From assembly GCA_017983775.1 (NCBI GenBank), contig JAGOAT010000003.1, forward strand, positions 1-43,410: a stretch of DNA of 43,410 bases, read 5' to 3'. The notes beneath the pieces were generated by a model. It made no database searches, was not told where the DNA came from, and worked only from the letters and a program-made list of their open reading frames with translations. Position 1 is the first letter of the stretch. Each line of letters starts with the position of its first letter. The position numbers and the translations under genes are program-made. Source of the stretch: Candidatus Saccharibacteria bacterium. GTDB taxonomy: Bacteria; Patescibacteriota; Saccharimonadia; JAGOAT01. Positions 1-6,191 of the stretch are shown piece by piece.

Positions 1-1
1 T

Positions 2-265
2 TTCAAGACGTACCAGTTCGAGAACAACCCTAACGGTAAAATGTTACTCAGTATCCTGTTTGCCACCTCAAAGCAGTATTCTGAATACAATTTGATGGCA
101 GATTTAGAAAAAGTTCCTTCTGGTCGGGTCGAACATACTCTACACGAACTACTCAAATGTCTGCTAGAAGACTATCACAACACCGTTAGCGTACTCGAAG
201 AGCTTAGAATTGCTTGTAAACCAAAACTTAATAGTGCAAAACTAAATTTGAAAGTTCTACTTTAA
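2..265 (+). pseudogene. Fragment of large serine recombinase (resolvase domain end), cut by window edge
   Basis: The open frame enters from the left edge. Its first ~30 residues include NPNGKMLLSILFATSKQYSE, which lines up with the intact recombinase in this window (NASGKMLLGISFTLSTYYSA), that is, the end of the catalytic resolvase domain and start of helix E. After YSEYNL the resemblance stops, and the reading frame ends about 40 codons later without the recombinase and zinc-ribbon domains. Matching C-terminal pieces reappear at 938-1780 on the same strand. I read it as the 5' part of a broken recombinase. The first ATG inside the window (41) is not a real start, since the homology begins upstream of it. 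Confidence 0.55.
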
Positions 266-288
266 GTTCTAACGAGGTCTAGATAGTC

Positions 289-675
289 CTAGTAATCACC
301 CTTACCTGGAATAATGTGCCTAATGCCGCCCCTAGGGTTCTCAACATCGCCTACATAGCGAGGTATTAGGTGTAGGTGTACGTGGTGTATGGTTCGTCCA
401 GCAGCCTCTCCGTCATTAACACCAAGATTAAAGGCATCAGGATGATGCTTTTCAACTATTTCGTCACGGGTTACCTTAGCTAAACCATAAATGGCAGCCA
501 ATTCCTCGTCACTTAAATCAAAGAAGGATTCGACATGTCGCTTTGGAATTACTTCCGCATGACCATCGCTCACAGGGTAGTTGTCCCACCTTGCGTAGGC
601 TAAATCGTTTTGTGTTATTACGGAGTGTCGCTCTGGATTTTCGAAATCGCAAAACAAGCATTCTGGTTTACTCAT
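289..675 (-). CDS. HIT-family (histidine triad) hydrolase/nucleotidyltransferase
   Basis: A 128-residue protein with the histidine-triad signature HHVHLHLIPRY near the C-terminus and the N-terminal CLFCDFENPE segment usual in HIT proteins. Family members hydrolyse or transfer nucleoside phosphates (AMP-lysine, Ap4A and similar); the substrate here cannot be told. An upstream in-frame ATG at 714 would add 13 hydrophobic residues, but a TATTAT -10 box (687-682) lies inside that extension and ends exactly 6 nt before the ATG at 675. I therefore choose 675, giving MSKPECLFC as N-terminus and probably a leaderless mRNA. The gene sits between two fragments of a serine recombinase and reads against them, so it may be cargo or an insertion. 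Confidence 0.85.
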   Translation of the reverse strand: MSKPECLFCDFENPERHSVITQNDLAYARWDNYPVSDGHAEVIPKRHVESFFDLSDEELAAIYGLAKVTRDEIVEKHHPDAFNLGVNDGEAAGRTIHHVHLHLIPRYVGDVENPRGGIRHIIPGKGDY

Positions 676-746
676 AAATACATAATACCACAAAGTTGCA
701 AGCACGTAATACAAACGTCGTACAATGTACGTTGAGCGACATAGGG

Positions 747-822
747 TAACAGAGGTGGAAAAGAATATTTTCTAGAAACACCCAATGTCAAGGGCTTGCG
801 TCTACTGCACCCACCTCTGTTA
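747..822. repeat. Perfect 12-bp inverted repeat
   Basis: TAACAGAGGTGG at 747-758 is the exact reverse complement of CCACCTCTGTTA at 811-822, with 52 bp between. It lies in the gap between the HIT gene and the recombinase fragment. On the minus strand the interval also contains TTGACA (791-786) and TATTCT (767-762), spaced 18 nt, a possible second promoter for the HIT gene. The arms could be a protein-binding site, an element end, or an RNA stem. No U-run follows on either strand, so a terminator is unlikely. Confidence 0.5.
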
Positions 823-937
823 AAAAACATATTATGCCATGTTAGGTTTTTCGCTGACGCAGTTTAGGTAAATATGCTGTGCTGTGTCAATAGTATAAGT
901 AGTTTCGCGGCGATTTGTACTTCCCTACTACTGTTAA

Positions 938-1780
938 CTGCGTGGAGTTGTGTGTTGCGGCTGGTGTGGGGAAAAATTCAACTCTGGTTTAACTCCCAAG
1001 AAACTCAAGCGAGGTACGATATTCTACTACTATTACAGATGTGAAGCTGATGGTTGTCAGTTTAAGAATAAGAGTGTGCGTGCGAATGTCGCACTGAACT
1101 ATATGTTCGACTTTCTTGATGACCACCTATTTACTACAAAGGAAAACTATCACTCATATATTGATGACGCGAATGTACGAATTGATCGACAATCGAAAGA
1201 ACTGCGGAGTAACATTGCGAGCACAACCACTCTGCTAGGTAATAAACAGAAAGAATATGAGAATGCAAAGACATTTGTTAGAAACAATCCTAGTCTTGCG
1301 GAGCATTATGATCTCGATGTATTGAAAAAAGATAAAGAGGTTATTGAAGATGAACTCAAGAAACTGAGAACCCAGCTGGAAGAATTAAGGCAGGCAAAAC
1401 TCACCTACAAGCAATATCTCAAACTATTTGAATCTCTATCTGTTAAATTACGCAAAAGTACCGATATGGCATACTTGGACAAAGTGCTCGGAATTTTCTT
1501 CTCGAACTGCACAATCAAAGCGAGCGGAAAAGGCAAACAACAGAGGTATGAAATCACTCATAAATTAAACGAACCCTGGGACGGGTTCGTAAAATCAGGT
1601 AATTTCGATCGTGGTCGCCCAAAGGCGAATAACTTTGAACTCCACCTTGAGAGCATATTATTTGCATTAAATCAGTCATGGGACTCATTAAATTATGAAA
1701 AGAATACTGCTCCACTCATTGCCTTAATAGATGAGAAAGAAAGCTCCAATCAGATTAAAGGAAAGATATATGCTTACTAG
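938..1780 (+). pseudogene. C-terminal half of a large serine recombinase (zinc ribbon and coiled coil)
   Basis: Homology starts just after an in-frame TAA (935-937) with LRGVVCCGWCG, matching the zinc-ribbon start LRALVKCSACT of the intact recombinase in this window. It continues with the second Cys pair (YRCEADGCQFKNKS), the VALNYMFDFL segment and a long Lys/Glu-rich coiled coil (about residues 80-165 of the open part). The catalytic Ser domain and the central recombinase domain are missing. A GTG at 950 could start translation, but the product would have no catalytic domain. The likely history is decay of an older integrase, whose 5' remnant is at 2-265. A truncated DNA-binding protein that still represses or competes cannot be excluded. 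Confidence 0.7.
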
Positions 1781-1863
1781 GTATCATTAACCTACAAAGG
1801 TTTGAACCAAACTGCGCACATAAGGGGTGTGCTCCTGCAAATCTAAATACATCATAAAATAAC

Positions 1864-1892
1864 TTTACAAATAAATAGAAGTGGGTTATAAT
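1864..1892 (+). promoter_or_regulatory. Promoter of the D-Ala-D-Ala dipeptidase gene
   Basis: TTTACA at 1864-1869 and TATAAT at 1887-1892 are separated by 17 bp, close to the sigma-70 consensus. The ATG of the next gene is only 8 nt after the -10 box, so the message would be leaderless or nearly so. Confidence 0.7.
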
Positions 1893-1900
1893 ATAGTTCA

Positions 1901-2740
1901 ATGGCAGTTGATATATTGAAACCAATACCTTGTTTAGATAAGGCAAGGGAACTTAAATTAGAATATAGGGGTCACCCCATTGACAGTGACCACCCTTTGT
2001 TTAGTGAACCACTCGTACCTATTAGTGAATATGGTGTTGATGGTGTTAGTTACTATAGCCAGCCAAATAACGCTACTGTTGACCCTGTAGAGGGAGTAAC
2101 GCCAAATATATTTGTTAGACGTTCAGTTGCTAAAAAACTTAGGGCTGCTAATGATTTCATTGTTGCACATAAGGGTCTAGCAGCCCTATTTGATGGGCGT
2201 ATTGAACTGTATGTGCGTGATGGTTTTCGCTCTCCAATTCTGCAAGCCCATCTTCACGATACAGTTATTCCTCGTCTAGTTAGAACTCAGAATCCCGACT
2301 GGACTGACGAACAAATAGCGACCAGAGTGAGTCAAGTAATTGCCTACCCTCAGTGGTCACAAGACACTATGCCACCTCACTTTACTGGTGGAGCTGTTGA
2401 TTTAAGCCTGAGGTCTACCGACACAGGAGAGTTAATTGATACTGCTCATGGTAAGGCACAAGTAGGAAAAGAAGCTATACGTACAGATTTCTTAGAAGAA
2501 GTATTAAGAGGTGGTTTGGCTATTGAAGGGCTTGAGAGAGCCTTGAATGCACGAAGAGTGCTTCACAATGTAATGACCTCAGAAGAAGTGGGTGGAGTAA
2601 GTATGGAGAATAACCCAACTGAAACTTGGCACTATTCTCTCTACGACCAAATGTGGGGTATCTTAGGGGGTCATGAAGCTGCTTATTATGGCGTCCCGCC
2701 TGAAATACCAGAAGAGCTACAGCTCACTGAAATCAAATAA
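1901..2740 (+). CDS. D-alanyl-D-alanine dipeptidase, VanX/DdpX type (peptidase M15D)
   Basis: A 279-residue zinc dipeptidase. The family marks are DGFRSPILQ, then HFTGGAVDLSL, which supplies the zinc His and Asp (VanX pattern HxxGxAxD), and ETWHYSLYDQMW, which supplies the catalytic Glu and third zinc ligand His (ExWH). Such enzymes split free D-Ala-D-Ala, used in vancomycin resistance, in D-Ala recycling, or to feed on cell-wall fragments. No signal peptide is seen, so action is probably cytoplasmic. No vanH, vanA or vanRS homologues are nearby; its neighbours are recombinase genes and a phage-type DUF5681 gene, so it looks like cargo of an integrated element. Start at 1901 is set by the promoter 8 nt upstream. 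Confidence 0.85.
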   Translation: MAVDILKPIPCLDKARELKLEYRGHPIDSDHPLFSEPLVPISEYGVDGVSYYSQPNNATVDPVEGVTPNIFVRRSVAKKLRAANDFIVAHKGLAALFDGRIELYVRDGFRSPILQAHLHDTVIPRLVRTQNPDWTDEQIATRVSQVIAYPQWSQDTMPPHFTGGAVDLSLRSTDTGELIDTAHGKAQVGKEAIRTDFLEEVLRGGLAIEGLERALNARRVLHNVMTSEEVGGVSMENNPTETWHYSLYDQMWGILGGHEAAYYGVPPEIPEELQLTEIK

Positions 2741-2836
2741 CCAAACCTCTACTATTAACAAATCAGGACTGTGGTAGCTTTATAAACTTAGTGGAATTGT
2801 CTTATTGCTAAAATAGTAATAGGAAACAAAACAAAA

Positions 2837-3205
2837 ATGAACCAAAACTCACTCGCTAATCTAAAGAAATGGAACAAGGGTCAATCAGGCAACCCTGCTG
2901 GTAGAAAACTAGGTAGTAAAAACGTATTTACTGTTGTTCGTGAACTATTAGAACAAGACGCAAGTGAGCAGTTATTAACCAGCAACAACATAGCAAGCCT
3001 AACTAATGGAAAACCAACGAGCTACGCCCAAGCTATCGTACTTGCCATGCTTAAAAAAGCTCTTGAGGGCAACGTACAGGTTGTCTGTTGGCTTTCTCAG
3101 CAACAAGGGCTAAGTTATGCGTCTGAAACAACTGAAAATGGACTATTCCAATCTTCTAAATTACTGGTTGAAGTCATACCTGCAAAGCAGTCTGCACTGG
3201 ATTAG
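2837..3205 (+). CDS. DUF5681 domain protein (phage/mobile-element associated)
   Basis: A 122-residue basic protein whose N-terminus reads NKGQSGNPAGRKLGSKN (about residues 14-30), the hallmark of DUF5681, a domain seen beside phage terminase genes and in other mobile DNA. Its biochemical role is not established; a DNA-packaging or DNA-binding accessory role is a guess from context. The remainder is helical with no recognised motif. It lies between the dipeptidase gene and a candidate small RNA, on the same strand as the integrase, and fits a phage-like or integrative element. A purine-rich AATAGGAAAC stretch precedes the ATG. Confidence 0.75.
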   Translation: MNQNSLANLKKWNKGQSGNPAGRKLGSKNVFTVVRELLEQDASEQLLTSNNIASLTNGKPTSYAQAIVLAMLKKALEGNVQVVCWLSQQQGLSYASETTENGLFQSSKLLVEVIPAKQSALD

Positions 3206-3221
3206 CAGAGGCTTAGAGGTC

Positions 3222-3250
3222 TTGACATAGAAAGCCATAACCTTTATACT
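3222..3250 (+). promoter_or_regulatory. Strong sigma-70-like promoter
   Basis: TTGACA at 3222-3227, a spacer of exactly 17 bp, and TATACT at 3245-3250. It is among the best matches to consensus in the window. The first downstream coding frame begins about 175 bp later, and a structured region follows at once, so it more likely drives a small RNA. Confidence 0.7.
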
Positions 3251-3256
3251 GTAGGT

Positions 3257-3318
3257 ATAGTAGACGCCAACCAGAAGACTTAGTAAGACTAGGTTTCCTG
3301 CGTGGCGTCTATTTTGAT
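3257..3318 (+). ncRNA. Candidate structured small RNA in the integrated element
   Basis: Predicted transcription start is about 3257, 7 nt after the -10 box. TAGACGCCA (3261-3269) pairs perfectly with TGGCGTCTA (3303-3311), closing a 33-nt internal region that can form a smaller AACC/GGTT stem. TTTTGATT follows directly, so the 3' end could be a weak intrinsic terminator. No open frame of note lies inside. It could be a regulatory RNA of the element, an attenuator in the leader of the integrase operon, or the recombination site itself. I know of no family it matches. Confidence 0.4.
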
Positions 3319-3425
3319 TCTATAGACTACATGCAGTTAGCTTTGGCACATTAGTAGAATGCCCTTACGAGCTTCTTTGGTGGTGAAGACCCTAAAACCC
3401 TTCACTGGTCAAAGAAAGACTAGTC

Positions 3426-3602
3426 GTGTCAGACAGAGGAATAGTTAGAAGTGTAGAGACAGAAGGGCAAAAACAAAAAGAGGACGAGGACGCTTTACTA
3501 GAGTTGCTCAAGGCTTTAGAGAGTGTAGATATGGAAAGCCCACTGGCTGAGTTAAACGAAACAACTATTAGCGACAATAATGGTGGTCGTATCCACCTTT
3601 AG
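3426..3602 (+). CDS. Small acidic hypothetical protein upstream of the integrase
   Basis: A GTG-started frame of 58 codons encodes a Glu/Asp-rich peptide (VSDRGIVRSVETEGQKQKED at the start, then a Leu-rich amphipathic stretch), ending at TAG 3600-3602, 31 bp before the integrase ATG. AAGAAAG upstream is a weak ribosome site. Short genes just before integrases are sometimes recombination directionality factors or regulators, but nothing in this peptide proves that. The composition is unlike random AT-rich sequence, which is the main support. Confidence 0.35.
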   Translation: MSDRGIVRSVETEGQKQKEDEDALLELLKALESVDMESPLAELNETTISDNNGGRIHL

Positions 3603-3633
3603 TATGCTTCACTCTTGAAGTAGAATAAGGGTA

Positions 3634-5250
3634 ATGGAAGACGAAGAAGAAAAGGTAGATATACATAAGCTGAAATATGCTTTATATGTTCGCAAATCTA
3701 CTGACGACAAAGAACGCCAGCAACGCTCTGTTGGCGACCAGATTGCTGAATGTGAAGAACTAGCAGCAAAACTTGGTGTTAAACTCGCTAAACCTTATTA
3801 CGAAGATAGTGGCTCTGCAAAAATACCAGATAACCCAAAGCGCAACAGATTCAAAGACTTACTTTCTGACCTACAAGCAGGAAAAGTAGATGGCATTATG
3901 GCATGGCACCCAGACCGACTTGCTCGTAATATGCAAGATGGGGGCAAAATCTTTGGCTTAATTGATGATGGCGACATTAAAGACCTCAAGTTCGTAACCC
4001 ACTATTACACCAATAATGCTAGTGGAAAGATGTTACTAGGTATTTCATTTACATTATCTACCTACTACTCAGCAAATCTATCTGACAATGTGAAACGAGG
4101 TCATAAACGAGCCTTTAAGGAAGGTAAGTCATCTGGTACTCCCAAGCATGGCTATATTCGCACAGAAGAAGGCGTGTATGTACCTGATGGCAAAAACTTT
4201 GACCTTGTTGTTGAAGCATGGCAACTAAGAAAACGTGGAATGGGCTTGCGTGAGATTGCTGATTACATGAATGAGCAGGGCTATGGACGAATCATTAAAA
4301 GCACGAAGGCAAAACGCTTTGGCGAAACAATCACTATGACTTACCAGATTCTTAGTGAAATGTTCAAAGACTCTTTCTATTACGGGATTCTTATTCAGAC
4401 TAAAAAGACTATTAACCTTTGCGACTCATACGACTTCAAAATCGCAGTAAATGAAGATGACTTTAATGAGGTACAAAGACTTTCAAGAGCTATGCGTTCG
4501 CCACTGGTAACTAATAGGCGTAAAACATTCTACCCCTTGAGAGCATTAGTGAAGTGTTCAGCCTGTACTCGTAGCATGACGCCAGGCGCTTCAAAGAGTA
4601 GAGTTGGAAAGCGTTATTTATACTATCGCTGTACCAATGATGACTGTACTCGCAAGAAGAAATCCATACGAGCCTTAGTTGTGTTTAACTACATGTACCA
4701 ATTATTAGAGAATGGCATAGCACTTACAGAAAAAGACTATCAGTATTATCACGATAACCTAACAGGGCAAGCCAATAACAGGCAACTTACTCTTAGAACT
4801 GAAATCAACAGCAAAGAAGGCGCACTGAAAGCTACCAAGCGTAGAATTAAAGAAATTGGCTTGAAGATTGTAGACTACAAGCAAGATAGCCCTGTATGGA
4901 AAGTAAACAACGAACAGATATTAAAACTGGAAGCCGATAGCAAAGACCTTGCAAACCAGATTACTGAACTCAAGGAAACAATGAAAGACCCAAAGCAAGA
5001 GCTACTAAGCATAGAACAATTTTTGAACCTAGCTAAAAACGCTGGTTCTAAACTGAAAGTAGCTAATGAAGTCGCTAAAGACCGTATATGTCGAATAATC
5101 TTTTTGAACCTAGTGGTAGATGAGGAAAATGTAGTGTCCTACCAGATGACAAAAGCCTTCTCCAAGCTGGAAAAGGCTCAAAAAGTCTTGAGTGGTCGGG
5201 GTACTCGGACTCGAACCGAGGGCCTCCGCGTCCCAAACGCGGCGCGCTAG
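3634..5250 (+). CDS. Large serine recombinase / integrase
   Basis: A 538-residue site-specific recombinase. The resolvase catalytic domain (about 13-160) has YVRKSTDD with the nucleophile Ser at residue 22 and WHPDRLARN. The recombinase domain (about 175-290) contains GYIRTEEGVYV and FYYGILIQ. A zinc ribbon (about 305-350) has Cys pairs KCSAC and RCTNDDC, and a coiled coil follows (about 370-470), as in phage integrases of this class. The frame runs into the tRNA-Pro gene: roughly the last 19 residues (from SGRGTRTRTEG on) are encoded by the complement of the tRNA 3' half, and the stop codon lies inside the tRNA. This is what is expected if the element carrying this gene inserted at the tRNA 3' end. 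The gene looks intact. Confidence 0.92.
   Translation: MEDEEEKVDIHKLKYALYVRKSTDDKERQQRSVGDQIAECEELAAKLGVKLAKPYYEDSGSAKIPDNPKRNRFKDLLSDLQAGKVDGIMAWHPDRLARNMQDGGKIFGLIDDGDIKDLKFVTHYYTNNASGKMLLGISFTLSTYYSANLSDNVKRGHKRAFKEGKSSGTPKHGYIRTEEGVYVPDGKNFDLVVEAWQLRKRGMGLREIADYMNEQGYGRIIKSTKAKRFGETITMTYQILSEMFKDSFYYGILIQTKKTINLCDSYDFKIAVNEDDFNEVQRLSRAMRSPLVTNRRKTFYPLRALVKCSACTRSMTPGASKSRVGKRYLYYRCTNDDCTRKKKSIRALVVFNYMYQLLENGIALTEKDYQYYHDNLTGQANNRQLTLRTEINSKEGALKATKRRIKEIGLKIVDYKQDSPVWKVNNEQILKLEADSKDLANQITELKETMKDPKQELLSIEQFLNLAKNAGSKLKVANEVAKDRICRIIFLNLVVDEENVVSYQMTKAFSKLEKAQKVLSGRGTRTRTEGLRVPNAAR
5193..5250. other. Probable attachment site (att) in the tRNA-Pro 3' half
   Basis: The integrase coding sequence ends within this segment, and the tRNA remains complete with CCA. 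This is the usual outcome when an element inserts into a tRNA 3' end and restores it. I searched the first 3.6 kb by eye for a second copy of the tRNA end and found none, so the other boundary should be left of the window. The exact crossover is not determined. Confidence 0.45.
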
Positions 5251-5269
5251 CCAACTGCGCCATACCCCG
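5193..5269 (-). tRNA. tRNA-Pro (anticodon TGG)
   Basis: A 77-nt cloverleaf on the minus strand. The acceptor stem CGGGGTA pairs with TACCCCG, followed by A and an encoded CCA (5195-5193). The anticodon stem CCGCG/CGCGG encloses TTTGGGA, giving anticodon TGG. The T arm has GGTTCGAGTCC. The 3' end touches the integrase gene, which overlaps 58 bp of it, marking it as a probable integration site. Confidence 0.95.
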
Positions 5270-5273
5270 AAAT

Positions 5274-5291
5274 CTTGTCTACTTAGACAAG
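5274..5291 (-). terminator. Hairpin between the sodX gene and tRNA-Pro
   Basis: Perfect 8-bp arms CTTGTCTA/TAGACAAG around a 2-nt centre, followed on the minus strand by ATTT. It could end the superoxide dismutase transcript, but the U-tract is short, so a tRNA-processing or regulatory role is also possible. Confidence 0.4.
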
Positions 5292-5301
5292 GCGTATTTT
5301 A

Positions 5302-5598
5302 TCATAATCTTTTACCTTTGCCTATCAACACTCCTGTCAAATCTTGCTTTCTTATCCAGCCAAACTCTCTACTATCTATACTCAAAGCCTGATTGTCTCC
5401 TTCCACCCAAATCCTATCCCCCTCAACCTGCTTAACTCTCTTAATCATCAGGCCTTCAGGACTCTCAAAAACTACTACCCTATCGATCAGCCTCTCTCCT
5501 CTGGGCAATAAAAAACTCTGGACAAGTACCAGTCTATCTGGCCTTAAGCTCGGGGACATACTCTCTCCGCGAATTCTTAAAACCCTCAAGCCAATCAA
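5302..5598 (-). CDS. sodX: Nickel-superoxide-dismutase maturation protease (S26 signal-peptidase family)
   Basis: A 98-residue serine protease of the signal peptidase I/LexA fold. The catalytic Ser is in GESMSPSL (Ser13) and the general-base Lys in MIKRV (Lys53). The EGDNQALSIDSREFGWI region matches the box with conserved GDN, SxDSR and FG. It lacks the membrane anchor of ordinary signal peptidases, as expected for the dedicated protease that removes the N-terminal propeptide of Ni-SOD so that His1 can bind nickel. It begins 5 bp after the Ni-SOD stop codon, so the two are co-transcribed. Context and length make SodX far more likely than a general signal peptidase. Confidence 0.88.
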   Translation of the reverse strand: MIGLRVLRIRGESMSPSLRPDRLVLVQSFLLPRGERLIDRVVVFESPEGLMIKRVKQVEGDRIWVEGDNQALSIDSREFGWIRKQDLTGVLIGKGKRL

Positions 5599-5603
5599 TC
5601 GGA

Positions 5604-6056
5604 TTAAGCCTGAAGATTATCAATCACCGCTTGATAGCTGTAGCCAGGCTTAGTCTGAGCAAAAGCATGACCTACCCTATCAACAGCCTCGATCAGATTC
5701 TGAGCATCCTTGATCTCCATTGTCTTCTTGGCTTGACTAGCTGCCTTGGTCGCCTGCCAAAATAATTGATGCAGATCGGACACAACCTCCAAATGATCTG
5801 GCTTGAAGTAGTCAGTCCAAAGCACCCATAGATGATGTTTGACTAGCTCAGCTCTCTCCTCCTTGATCATCACTGCGCGCTGACGAAATATCTCGTCCTC
5901 ACTGGCTTTATACTTCTCCACTGCGTTATATACAGCCTGAGCCTCAATCCGTGCTTGCGCAGGGTCATAAACTCCACAAAACAAATCACAATGAGCATAA
6001 ACCTCAGGCACTCTACTACCTATCTGCTCTCCAAAAAAACCAATTAATTTCTTCAT
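5604..6056 (-). CDS. sodN: Nickel-containing superoxide dismutase
   Basis: A 150-residue protein. After a 21-residue propeptide (ending EVYA) comes HCDLFCGVYDPAQARIEA, the nickel hook: after cleavage, His1, Cys2 and Cys6 bind nickel and the enzyme disproportionates superoxide to hydrogen peroxide and oxygen. The rest is the four-helix bundle with LVKHHLWVLWTDYFKPDHLE, typical of Ni-SOD. The hook has Phe at mature position 5, where the family motif HCxxPCGxY has Pro. Start: a TACAAT -10 box (6068-6063) ends 6 nt before the ATG, so translation is probably leaderless. The processing protease is directly downstream. Cytoplasmic location is expected since the propeptide is not a hydrophobic signal sequence. 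Confidence 0.93.
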   Translation of the reverse strand: MKKLIGFFGEQIGSRVPEVYAHCDLFCGVYDPAQARIEAQAVYNAVEKYKASEDEIFRQRAVMIKEERAELVKHHLWVLWTDYFKPDHLEVVSDLHQLFWQATKAASQAKKTMEIKDAQNLIEAVDRVGHAFAQTKPGYSYQAVIDNLQA

Positions 6057-6191
6057 ATACCCATTGTAGCTTAAATAATCTCAAAACAAAATCTCATCAA
6101 AGATCCTACCACGGTAAATAATCTTGCCAAACACTATGATTTATGGTATCTTTGTAAGGTCACAGCTTTTCAATAGTATATCCAAAATTGC

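Noticed and set aside
41-265. Stand-alone 74-residue protein
   Set aside because: The homology to recombinase begins upstream of the ATG and runs off the window edge, so it is a fragment.
747-822. SRP RNA or 6S RNA
   Set aside because: The stem is perfect, but the SRP GGAA/AGCAG domain and the 6S central bubble are not present.
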